Assembly: GCA_964343805.1 (NCBI GenBank)
Contig: CAYFLR010000048.1
Coordinates: forward strand, 1 to 46,375
Length of the DNA stretch: 46,375 nucleotides
Direction of reading: 5' to 3'
Source of the DNA: CAYFLR01 sp964343805
Lineage (GTDB): Bacteria; Bdellovibrionota_B; Oligoflexia; CAYFLR01
The notes under the pieces: generated by a model
What the model was told of the DNA's origin: nothing
The model's input: the letters and a program-made list of their open reading frames with translations, nothing else
Databases searched by the model: none
Program-made: the position numbers and the translations under genes
In this document: piece by piece, positions 17,846-26,123 of the stretch
Position numbering within the stretch: the stretch's first letter is position 1
How the letters are laid out: each line of letters opens with the position of its first letter

Positions 17846-18774
17846 AAGATTTGTTTATAGCTGATGTGGTGGATGGAGATGTGGTGGTTCGTCATAGCCT
17901 CTTAGTCCGTTTTCAACATTGGGCCATTGCCATTTCAGGTTTAGTTCTGCTGTTTTCCGGTTTTGGACAAATGCCGGTCTATAAAAGGTATATGCTCACA
18001 GAGATCCCAGGATTCTCCTGGACAGCCGACTTTGTATTGCATTTTCAGATCCATATTGTGGCTGCTCTAATATTTACTTTTGCGGCGATATTTCATCTGG
18101 TTTATCATTTTATGGAGGGGAGATGTAGTATTCGCCCTATAAAAGGGGATGTAAAAGAGTCCATTGAGATTATAAAAACCATGATCAAAGGGAAGGAAGA
18201 GCCACCTCATCATAAATTTTTAGCTGAGCAACGACTGGCTTACGCCTTTATCGGTGTTTCTGTTTTTCTTTTAGTGGTCACCGGTTTTGTAAAAGTATTG
18301 GATAATATGGCGGGGATCTATATGCCCTACTGGGCCTCTATGTGGAGCACTCATCTGCATAATTTAGGAACAGGAATGTTTCTGGGGGGATTTTTTGCCC
18401 ATATGGGGGCTTTTGTAATTAAAGCGAATTGGCCCCTGTTGAGTTCCATGTTTAATGGTAAAGTGACCTTAAAATATGCAGAAGGTAGACATCCGCTATG
18501 GATGAAGGATATTGAGGATGGACATGCTTTTGCCCCTCGTATGACGGTGGAAAATAGCATTCGACTTATGGCTGGCGGCATGATTATCACTGGGGTTTCC
18601 TTAGGAGCGTTAGTGAACTCATGGTGGTATTTGTTACCTGCTTTTGTTGCTCTTAATTTGATTCAATCAGCCTTTACAAAGTGGTGTCCCATTGAGACCT
18701 TACTTAGAAATCTCCGAGGTGATCCTGAAAAGACCTGTTGCTCAGGGAAGGGTTGTTCTCAAGATTCCAAGTAG
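17842..18774 (+). CDS. cytochrome b561/FdnI-like membrane subunit fused to a DUF2892-like domain
   Basis: The 310-aa membrane protein begins with the RHSLLVRFQHW motif typical of the diheme cytochrome b subunits of formate dehydrogenase and Ni-Fe hydrogenase (His18, His26). Further His residues lie in helices LHFQIHIVAALIFTFAAIFH and HLHNLGTGMFLGGFFAHM, enough for two b hemes in four helices. After about residue 230 the sequence changes to SIRLMAGGMIITG, then LLPAFVALNLIQSAF and TKWCPIETLLRNL. This closely resembles the YgaP-type two-helix DUF2892 domain (ending in FCP.xxLLG). The tail ends CCSGKGCSQDSK. It is the quinone-side partner of the Fe-S protein upstream, linked by an ATGA overlap. 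The fusion and Cys-rich tail hint at a sulfur or thiol connection; that is inference. Confidence 0.85.
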   Translation: MKDLFIADVVDGDVVVRHSLLVRFQHWAIAISGLVLLFSGFGQMPVYKRYMLTEIPGFSWTADFVLHFQIHIVAALIFTFAAIFHLVYHFMEGRCSIRPIKGDVKESIEIIKTMIKGKEEPPHHKFLAEQRLAYAFIGVSVFLLVVTGFVKVLDNMAGIYMPYWASMWSTHLHNLGTGMFLGGFFAHMGAFVIKANWPLLSSMFNGKVTLKYAEGRHPLWMKDIEDGHAFAPRMTVENSIRLMAGGMIITGVSLGALVNSWWYLLPAFVALNLIQSAFTKWCPIETLLRNLRGDPEKTCCSGKGCSQDSK

Positions 18775-18794
18775 GAAAAGTTGAGGTGCTTAGA

Positions 18795-20186
18795 ATGACT
18801 TTAAGGTCAATGCTCGTTTTCCTTTCTACCTTATTTATTTTGCAAGGGTGTGATGAGGATAGCAAATCTTCGGTGGATAGCAATCCTACGGTTAAAGGTC
18901 GAATCTACTATGATAAAGGAAAACCTTTGGATGGGGCCACTGTCCATCAACTGGGGTACCCTGCCAAAAAAACCACAACTGACCAAGACGGTAAGTTTTC
19001 TTTGACTATTCAAAAGGTATCTCCAAAGGTATCTCCAAAAGTTTCACCTAAAGTGTCTCCCAAGTTGGTGAGTACGGTAAGTCTTTTGTCATTTGGAACC
19101 AAAGAGGGAATCACTTTCGGTACTCGTATGGATGGATTGGATCCTGAATCTTCTCAAGATTTAGGAGACCTAAATGCATCTCCCACTGGAAGTATTTCTG
19201 GAAAGCTTTTGGTGGTGGAAACAGGGGTAAAGGATATAAAGGTGGAAGTGGAGGGAACCGATTTTTATGCCTCCTCAGATGAAAATGGGGATTTTTTAAT
19301 AAGCAAATTGCCCGCAGGAAAATGGACTCTTTTAGTCCAAGATAAAGACTATCACTCTGTTCAATATGAACCGCTGCAAGTGACATCAGGTCAAATAACG
19401 GAAGCTCCAACCAAAGTTTTAATTGCCAAAGAAACTTCCCCGGTTCCAGAGGTCACCGAAGAAAAAAAGCCTCCCGCTTATAAGTGTGGAGATCCTATTT
19501 TAGATAATGCTATTCCTCCCAATTCCTATACTACTGCAGAGTTTGGAACCCAGTGCTGGATGACCCAAAATATGCGACTGGGGACCTATACTGATTTTCT
19601 TAACTCCTCCCATGAATACTCGGATGATGGAGTGGTACAAAAAAACTGCTTCGATAATAAACCTGAAAACTGCACTCTAGAAACTGGGGCTTGGTATATT
19701 TGGGAAGAGATTATGCAAATTTCAGTGGCTGAAATGAGTGAGAGTGAGGTGGCTGCTCTAGAAGGAAAACGGGGAATTTGCCCCGAAGGTTGGCATGTTC
19801 CTTCCAATGAAGATTTTAATACGTTAGAAGCTTTTATAGGAATGACCAAAGAAGAGATCGACAGTGTGGCTTGGAGCGATCGAGGGGATAATCGTTCTGA
19901 AAACCCCATTGAATTTGATGATATTCTGAAAGGACCTCCCTTTAACTGGGTTTTGACAGGGTTGGGACTAGCAGAAAGCAATCCTTTGGGATGGTCTGGG
20001 CAAGGAACCAAGAGCGATTCTTGTCTTTGGACTTCTACTTTTCGTGAAAGTAATAATCGGGTGGAGGCCAGGAGAGTGGATCATAGTGGTAGTCATAAGG
20101 CTATTTACCGAGCTTATGGAAACCCAGGGGAGAATGGTTTTTATATTCGTCATGCATCTAATTTACGGTGTGTGATGGATAAGTAA
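18795..20186 (+). CDS. lipoprotein with two carboxypeptidase-regulatory-like domains and a Fib_succ_major domain
   Basis: A GAGGTG box precedes the ATG at 18795, and the product opens with a lipoprotein signal ending FILQGC (Cys19). Residues about 32-72 (VKGRIYYDKGKPLDGATV, then TDQDGKFSLTI) and about 132-200 (GSISGKLLVVETGVKDIKV, SDENGDFLISKLPAGKW) are CarboxypepD_reg-like beta-sandwiches, joined by a KVSP repeat tract. The C-terminal 220 residues match the Fibrobacter succinogenes major paralogous domain: AEFGTQCWMTQNM, GICPEGWHVPSNEDF, LWTSTF, and the terminal IRHASNLRCVMD. Proteins with this domain are surface lipoproteins of unknown role. The gene starts 20 bp after the cytochrome b gene and may be co-transcribed with it, though a functional link is not evident. 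Confidence 0.85.
   Translation: MTLRSMLVFLSTLFILQGCDEDSKSSVDSNPTVKGRIYYDKGKPLDGATVHQLGYPAKKTTTDQDGKFSLTIQKVSPKVSPKVSPKVSPKLVSTVSLLSFGTKEGITFGTRMDGLDPESSQDLGDLNASPTGSISGKLLVVETGVKDIKVEVEGTDFYASSDENGDFLISKLPAGKWTLLVQDKDYHSVQYEPLQVTSGQITEAPTKVLIAKETSPVPEVTEEKKPPAYKCGDPILDNAIPPNSYTTAEFGTQCWMTQNMRLGTYTDFLNSSHEYSDDGVVQKNCFDNKPENCTLETGAWYIWEEIMQISVAEMSESEVAALEGKRGICPEGWHVPSNEDFNTLEAFIGMTKEEIDSVAWSDRGDNRSENPIEFDDILKGPPFNWVLTGLGLAESNPLGWSGQGTKSDSCLWTSTFRESNNRVEARRVDHSGSHKAIYRAYGNPGENGFYIRHASNLRCVMDK
19014..19061 (+). repeat. four tandem 12-bp units encoding KVSP
   Basis: Within the Fib_succ_major lipoprotein, codons read KVSP four times in succession, followed by a partial KLVS unit. The first two copies are identical at the DNA level (AAGGTATCTCCA) and the next two differ only at third positions. 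The tract links two beta-sandwich domains and could vary in length by slippage in whole-codon steps. Confidence 0.85.
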
Positions 20187-20227
20187 GAAAGAGTCCATCC
20201 TATTCATTCCAGATAGGAATCACTTGA

Positions 20228-22951
20228 TCAATTACATCCTGAATGATTTTGCTCATCTTGTTCTTCCATTAAGTTAAGCATGCAAGCGTTTGGTGCCTGT
20301 ATCTGAGATTGATCATCAGGATTTGGGTTGTTTTCTTCATTCTTTACAGGAGTTTTTGGGGAGGGAGCCGGATTTCTTAGGCTATTCAAAGTCGAAAGTT
20401 CCTCTGCTGTTAGTACAATGGTATCCCCTTCTTTTGCCTCTGGTGTCATCTGGATAGCTTTCTGTATCTCTTCTTGACTCACTGGGCGAATCGTGGGTGC
20501 CACTTGAATACCTTCGGTTGCTGCTTTGGCCGCAGCTTCAATCACATCAGGATTGGCCGCTAGTTCTCTTAATTTCTCCTTGAGTTGTTGATTCACCGGG
20601 CTTATGGTGTCTGCAATTTTACTTCCGCTACATACCCCACCTGAGCACATGGTGGGACGATCTGCTATGCCATTTTGAGTTCCCTTTTGTCCGCTTTGAT
20701 CAGAGTCTATGAGTTCAAGCGCCCCTGGGATTGTTTTTAGGGCATTCATAACAGGTTTAGAGTTTTTCAATGCTTTAAGAGTGGGGCCTCCTCCTGGTAA
20801 AAATTCAACAGCTGTAAGACCGGCTGCTCCAACCACAGCCCCTACATCTTTGATAAGAGCCATATTGGAGGACATTTCCATTAAGGCTTTAACCTCTGGA
20901 GTGGCTCCCTCTTCATCTAACTGCTGTTTTAAATGATCGATTTCATTCACTGTATGACCTAGGGTATTGGCTGCGTTATCAAGCATTTTAGGTCCTTCTA
21001 GGAAAAACTGCATGGTGGAGGCCAGGTTTTGCATCCCTTTGTCGGTAGAAGTCTCTTTCACTTTATCCCAGTAGCGATAGGCACTAGCAAAGACGCCATT
21101 GCTTTCAGGGTCAACTCGATCTGGGATGTCTTTTAAGGCTTGCTCATTTCTACTTTCAGCTGCTTCTGCTGAACCAGATCCTAAAACCATACTTGCAGCA
21201 CCTACTCCAACAGCACCAATACCTAAAGTTTTTTCTATTCGTGCTAATTGGCTCTGGGTTTTGCTAGGAGCAATGGGAGTAATAGGTGCTGTAGTGTCAA
21301 AGGAAGCACGAGCTAAGTCTGCTTTATTCAATTGTTGCAAATCATATATCTCATCAAACTCATCATCCCTGATATCAGCCCGATCCATATCAGCTTCATC
21401 AGCGGATTTTTTTCCGCTTTTTACATCGGCATCTAGCTTTGCCAATTTTTCTTCGGATGCTCTTTTAATACGAGCTGTTTCTTCGGCTAGAGCCTCTTGG
21501 CTATCTCTTATTTGCAGTTTATATTCGGGGGTATCGAGTCGACTGCGAAATTTTCCTTGTGCCATAGCTGTGGTGGCGTCCATTTTGTTTTTTGCAAAGC
21601 TTGATAAACCTGTGTTATCTCCCCCTTTCATAATTGCATGAGCAAAGTTTTCAGCCACATCCTCAGCAAGTAAAGTTCCGGCATACGGAGATACAAAATG
21701 TTGGCTTGAGTCGGCTCCATTTGCTTTATAGAGCTGTCCACTCTCTGAAGTGAGGTTATTAATCACGGTTCTAAACTCAGTCTTTTGGTCTAGAGGAAGT
21801 GAATTTTCCACCGCATGCCCTGATTCATGGAGGGTGGCGTGCATGGCATTATTCCCAGGGTCTGAAGCATCTAATACTAGGTCTCCGGTACTTTTACTAT
21901 GAGTTCCAGCAATTTTGCCACTTCCTTTATTCACATCACGTACCAGATAAACATCAAGGTGGTCCTTGCCTTTAGATCTGGGAATGGGGACATCGCTGGC
22001 TTTCATCGCATCAAAAGCTTCTTCCATACCATTTAAATATTTCTTAAATTGGTCCACTGTGTCGTAATCTTTAATAGCTGTGTCATAATCATATCTTGAT
22101 GGTAAAACTCTTGGGGAGTCTGCCTGAGGTATTTTAACTCTCACACCATGTTTACTTTCCAAAGCTACAATTTTTTCTCCCAATTCCTGAAGGGATTCAC
22201 GGGGAACACCTTGAGCCATTTGGCTCAATTCATCTACAAATGATTTTAATCCTTTGGCAGCAGTCAGAGCACCACCAGAAGAGACCAAAGCAAAGGTTCC
22301 TTCAGGTTGAAGGTTATGGATATCTGAGGAATGAGAAGTGTGGTCATGATCATGGGGGCAGTTAAAATGATTCTGGCTTGGATCTTTTTTAAAGGCGATG
22401 GATTCTCCAAGACCCCATTTAAAATAATCACATTTGATGAGACGAGTATGACAGATTTTCCGGTAGATCACTTCATCATAAACTTCATATTTTTGATTGT
22501 GGAGATAAAATTCTGTGATCAACAGAAATGAGTTGGTAGCTTCATCAGATTGATTTAGATTTAACTTTTCATCAAATGTTGAGACCTCATCTTTAGAAAT
22601 CACTGCGACATGAGACTCTCCTTGCTTCTCCATTTTTTTGGTGATCAATTTCTGAGGTAGTTTACCCTTCACCTGTTTAAAGAGGGATATTTGGTATTTT
22701 TCGCCACCCTTAACACTATTAATCGCTAGGATAGATAAATCTAGCCTGGGAAAAAAAGAGACCACCGGTCGTTGTTTCAGCCGACCTTGATTACTTTGCT
22801 GGAGATGAATCGTATCTTCTCCTGGACCTTTCACTACGACCTCTTTGCTACTTTTACCGGGTAGGTTATTTTTGCCACAATTCTGGTAGCTTAGAATAAC
22901 TCCCATCAGCAAAAAGAAAATAACTATATAGAAAAGATTGGCTTTATTCAT
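20228..22951 (-). CDS. large lipoprotein with HExxH zinc-metallopeptidase motif
   Basis: The 907-aa product has an N-terminal hydrophobic segment ending VILSYQNCGKN; Cys25 is the likely lipidation site, although Y-Q-N-C is not a classical lipobox. A His/Asp-rich patch (about 195-212) precedes a segment with MHATLHESGHAVENSLP (HESGH at 375-379) and LLAEDVAENFAHAI about 50 residues later. This is the pattern of a gluzincin: two His plus a downstream Glu in a helix, as in ATLF/Mop-like toxin peptidases. After it come a charged coiled-coil-like stretch (about 470-550), two Ala/Gly-rich hydrophobic segments (GIGAVGVGAASMVLGSGSA; VGAVVGAAGLTAVEFLPGGG) and a Pro/Asn-rich Cys-containing tail. It may be an exported protease or toxin-like effector; no substrate is implied. 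It is convergent with the Fib_succ_major lipoprotein. Confidence 0.8.
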   Translation of the reverse strand: MNKANLFYIVIFFLLMGVILSYQNCGKNNLPGKSSKEVVVKGPGEDTIHLQQSNQGRLKQRPVVSFFPRLDLSILAINSVKGGEKYQISLFKQVKGKLPQKLITKKMEKQGESHVAVISKDEVSTFDEKLNLNQSDEATNSFLLITEFYLHNQKYEVYDEVIYRKICHTRLIKCDYFKWGLGESIAFKKDPSQNHFNCPHDHDHTSHSSDIHNLQPEGTFALVSSGGALTAAKGLKSFVDELSQMAQGVPRESLQELGEKIVALESKHGVRVKIPQADSPRVLPSRYDYDTAIKDYDTVDQFKKYLNGMEEAFDAMKASDVPIPRSKGKDHLDVYLVRDVNKGSGKIAGTHSKSTGDLVLDASDPGNNAMHATLHESGHAVENSLPLDQKTEFRTVINNLTSESGQLYKANGADSSQHFVSPYAGTLLAEDVAENFAHAIMKGGDNTGLSSFAKNKMDATTAMAQGKFRSRLDTPEYKLQIRDSQEALAEETARIKRASEEKLAKLDADVKSGKKSADEADMDRADIRDDEFDEIYDLQQLNKADLARASFDTTAPITPIAPSKTQSQLARIEKTLGIGAVGVGAASMVLGSGSAEAAESRNEQALKDIPDRVDPESNGVFASAYRYWDKVKETSTDKGMQNLASTMQFFLEGPKMLDNAANTLGHTVNEIDHLKQQLDEEGATPEVKALMEMSSNMALIKDVGAVVGAAGLTAVEFLPGGGPTLKALKNSKPVMNALKTIPGALELIDSDQSGQKGTQNGIADRPTMCSGGVCSGSKIADTISPVNQQLKEKLRELAANPDVIEAAAKAATEGIQVAPTIRPVSQEEIQKAIQMTPEAKEGDTIVLTAEELSTLNSLRNPAPSPKTPVKNEENNPNPDDQSQIQAPNACMLNLMEEQDEQNHSGCN

Positions 22952-23076
22952 GATCTAACCCCATTTGAAAACAACACTTTCTTATCGACAGTCTGCGGGT
23001 TTATCCTTATTATGTAGAGATAATGCTATGTTATTAATGGGTTAGCTGGGCGGGGAATGGGGCTGTCTTATTACTC

Positions 23077-24126
23077 TTATTTCGTAATATATTGCTTAAT
23101 ATAGGCAGAAATCCGTTCTAAGTCTAAAATCTTATTGGCGAGACCATTTTCTACAATGGCTTTGGGCATACCATAAATGAGGCAGGATTCCTCGCTTTGA
23201 GCTACAATATGCACTCCATGATCAAGCACTGATCGACAGCCTTCAGTTCCATCACTTCCCATGCCGGTTAAGACGGTAATCAGGAGTCCTTTCAAATAAC
23301 TCTCTGCACTTTTAAATAAGAAATAATCAGCAGCAGGTCGGCAACCGTTGAGCAGCTCGCTTTTTGATAGAGCAAAATAGGCTGGGGATTTTTTCTCTTT
23401 TTTAACAAAGAGATGGTATCCTCCGGGAGCGATATAGACATTCCCTTTTTCGATGGGCATATCTTTGGTTGCTTCCACTACATTTAATGGGGAAAGTTGG
23501 TTGAGTCTTTCTGCCAGGCTAGTGGTAAACACTGGAGGCATATGCTGGACAATAATAATAGGTAGCGGGAAGTCGTCTTTAAATGTGGGAATCAAAGTCA
23601 TTAAGGCATCAGGACCACCGGTGGATGAAGCAATAAATAAGGCTTGGGGAGGCACTTGAGTCTGAGCAGAGGTGGACCTGGTAACCACCTTTTGCGGGGT
23701 TGCTTTCTGGTCCGTCAATCCTCTTAAAGATAGTACCCGAGGAATTAAATGCTCTTCAATAGTTTGTAGACTCTCAACCAGCCCTCCACCTCGCGGTTTA
23801 CTGATAAAGTCATAGGCTCCTAGTTCCAAACATTCAATGGTTTTATCAGCATGGGTATGGTCTTTAGAACTGAAGATAATGACTTTACAATCAGTTTTAT
23901 TTTCTTTTAAAGCCTTTAAAACCCCAATCCCATCCAGGTTAGGCATTTCCACATCTAACACTAAAACATCCGGTTGATGCTTTTTTACAAATGCTACAGC
24001 CTCCACCCCGTCGGAGGCTGTAGCCAATAATTCTAACTCGGAAAAGTTAGCGATCACCTTCTGTAACGACTTTTGGAGTAGAGCTGAGTCATCCGCAATC
24101 ACTACTCGAATCGGTGTTTGGCTCAT
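23077..24126 (-). CDS. cheB: chemotaxis protein-glutamate methylesterase CheB
   Basis: The 349-aa protein has the canonical CheB layout. The receiver domain (about 5-125) has acidic residues Asp12-Asp13, phosphoacceptor Asp58 in VLDVEMPNLDG and Lys110 in FISKPRGG. A short linker leads to the methylesterase domain (about 160-345), with Ser168 in ASSTGG, His195 in VQHMP and Asp292 in GMGSDG as the catalytic triad. It removes methyl groups from, or deamidates, glutamyl sites of chemoreceptors when phosphorylated by CheA. Its ATG overlaps the stop of the receptor gene by one base (TAATG), so it is translationally coupled to it. No cheR is in the window, so the opposing methyltransferase must lie elsewhere. 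Confidence 0.97.
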   Translation of the reverse strand: MSQTPIRVVIADDSALLQKSLQKVIANFSELELLATASDGVEAVAFVKKHQPDVLVLDVEMPNLDGIGVLKALKENKTDCKVIIFSSKDHTHADKTIECLELGAYDFISKPRGGGLVESLQTIEEHLIPRVLSLRGLTDQKATPQKVVTRSTSAQTQVPPQALFIASSTGGPDALMTLIPTFKDDFPLPIIIVQHMPPVFTTSLAERLNQLSPLNVVEATKDMPIEKGNVYIAPGGYHLFVKKEKKSPAYFALSKSELLNGCRPAADYFLFKSAESYLKGLLITVLTGMGSDGTEGCRSVLDHGVHIVAQSEESCLIYGMPKAIVENGLANKILDLERISAYIKQYITK

Positions 24127-26123
24127 TAAAAATCCTTAACTAAATCAGAAAGTCGTTGGGAGAGTTCTGCCAATTTTTTCGCTGACCCTTGAGTGTCAGA
24201 AGCCCCTTTGGATGTATGTCCAGCAGCTTCCGCCATCGAAGTCACATTCTTAGAAATTCCATCCACCCCGGTAGAAGCAGTTTGCATATTGTTGGTAATT
24301 TCAGCACTGACTGCAGACTGCTCTTCTACTGAAGAAGCAATGTTGGTTGAAATATCATTGATCTGTTTAATAATATCGGCAATCTCTTGAATGGATTTGG
24401 TAACACTGGTGGTGACCTCTTGGATCCTTTCAATTTTTTCAGTGATGTCTTCAGTAGAGTCGCCAGTTTGCTTTGCAAGTTCCTTAATGGCGTTAGCAAC
24501 TACTGCAAAACCTCTTCCCATTTCACCTGCTCTAGCCGCTTCAATAGTGGCGTTAAGGGCGAGTAAGTTCGTCTGTTGGGCGATGGAACTAATCACTTTG
24601 GTTACTTTTCCAATTTCCCGACTGCTCTTGCTGAGTTCAGCCACTTCATCGGTGGCACTTTGAGCATTTCCTACCGCTTTATTAGCGACGTTGGAAGCTT
24701 TACCTGCATTTGTTGCAATTTCATTAATGGATGAAGTCATCTCTTTAAGTGAGTTGCCAATAGAGGTGATGTTGGTAGCCACATTGACTGAAACATCAGA
24801 AAGAGTATTTGCTTGAGCACTGGTTTCTTCAGCTGCGCTAGACATATTGAGACTTACTTGCTTGAGGCTATCTGAGGCTTTGGCGAGATCATCGGTCATT
24901 TCGATGGCTTGCTTTTTGACCTGAGTATCTCGCTCTTTTCGTAAGGTCTTATCGGTGATGTTTTCCCAGATTACAGCAGGCCCTTGGAATTCACCTTTTT
25001 TGTCATAAACACCAAAGGCATCTATGTTTAACCAATATTTTCCTAATTTGATGGAAGTGGATCTGGGGAGCATCTGCTCAAAATTGGCTAAAATATTTCG
25101 TTGATGAGTGGGATCTTTATGGAATACATCGTACTTTTTACCAAGGATCTCACTGGCTTTACAGGGGAGAACGTCCTCAATTTCTTCAAACATCTTTAAG
25201 GCCGCAGGGTTAATATAGCTAATGGTGCCATCCACATCGGCAGCCATAAAATTCACATTAGAGTTGGCGACCATTTGCTGCATACGGTTGGCATTGGCTT
25301 GCTCTATAACCCGCTCTTTGACCAGTTCATCGGCATACATACCTACTTCAAGACCTTCTAAATGGGTAAAGAATTTCTCTACCAGGTCTCCTTCAATCAC
25401 TGAACCATGTTGAGGTGCAATTTTTTTGATGCGACCTAGTTTTTTAATGTTAGCTAAACCACTGCGCAGAATTTCAGTTGAAGGCATATAGCTAATGTGA
25501 AAAGAATCGAGTTCTGATTTAGTCTCTTCATCGGCATACAGATCCCAATCGGGAGTAACACCACCAAAAAGATCAGAGGTAAAAGTGGTGGCTGTTTTCT
25601 TATCATAGGTTACGATGGCTCCGGGAGAGTGGAGGTAAGGAGTATGAGCGAAAGTTAATTTACGTCCTTTGCCGAAAGTGAGTTGCCAGTCTTCTTCATC
25701 TACATTGTAAAATTCAAAACCACTGCCATAATGTTTAAGTAGAACCGAAATCCGGCTATGGGCGACTACCTTACATTTTTTATTCACTAAGGGTTTTATC
25801 ATATTGATGGCTGAAGTAACATCCGGATCTTGATGATGAGCGATGATATAAACAATTTGATCTAAATCAATAACTTCTTTCACTCGGGCAAGAACCGCTT
25901 CTGCCGTATGTAAACCTCCCACATCAACTAGCACCGCTTCATCTCCGTCCACGATGAGATAGGGATTGAGATGGAAGGGATCTTTATCTCTAATGCCCAC
26001 CCAGTGGATACCTCCACCTAAATGTTCCACATCTTGGGGATCTCCAATTGGAGTAGCATTGTAAATTTTAAGATTGAGATTATCACCTTTTTTAGCTGCA
26101 GTAGCATTTTTTTTCGCTGTCAT
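24126..26123 (-). CDS. soluble chemoreceptor: ODP-type di-iron domain, PAS, MCP signalling domain
   Basis: The 665-aa protein has no signal peptide or membrane helix, so it is cytoplasmic. Residues about 20-265 form a metallo-beta-lactamase fold of the flavodiiron/ODP (oxygen-binding di-iron protein) type: AHHQDPD (His97, Asp99, Asp101), YLHSPG (His165), TSDLFGG (Asp184) and APQHGS (His239). The position of the sixth flavodiiron ligand is Val102, and there is no flavodoxin module, so sensing rather than catalysis is likely. A PAS domain (about 285-400, starting NVNFMAADVDGTISYINPAA) follows, then the MCP domain with the conserved hairpin QQTNLLALNATIEAARAGE. ODP domains were characterised as oxygen sensors in Treponema chemotaxis. 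The start overlaps cheA by 4 bp; cheB follows with a 1-bp overlap. Confidence 0.93.
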   Translation of the reverse strand: MTAKKNATAAKKGDNLNLKIYNATPIGDPQDVEHLGGGIHWVGIRDKDPFHLNPYLIVDGDEAVLVDVGGLHTAEAVLARVKEVIDLDQIVYIIAHHQDPDVTSAINMIKPLVNKKCKVVAHSRISVLLKHYGSGFEFYNVDEEDWQLTFGKGRKLTFAHTPYLHSPGAIVTYDKKTATTFTSDLFGGVTPDWDLYADEETKSELDSFHISYMPSTEILRSGLANIKKLGRIKKIAPQHGSVIEGDLVEKFFTHLEGLEVGMYADELVKERVIEQANANRMQQMVANSNVNFMAADVDGTISYINPAALKMFEEIEDVLPCKASEILGKKYDVFHKDPTHQRNILANFEQMLPRSTSIKLGKYWLNIDAFGVYDKKGEFQGPAVIWENITDKTLRKERDTQVKKQAIEMTDDLAKASDSLKQVSLNMSSAAEETSAQANTLSDVSVNVATNITSIGNSLKEMTSSINEIATNAGKASNVANKAVGNAQSATDEVAELSKSSREIGKVTKVISSIAQQTNLLALNATIEAARAGEMGRGFAVVANAIKELAKQTGDSTEDITEKIERIQEVTTSVTKSIQEIADIIKQINDISTNIASSVEEQSAVSAEITNNMQTASTGVDGISKNVTSMAEAAGHTSKGASDTQGSAKKLAELSQRLSDLVKDF

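Noticed and set aside
20198..20218. TCCTAT / ATAGGA hairpin between convergent genes
   Set aside because: The stem is only six pairs with no following T-run; it might be a weak terminator but cannot be supported.
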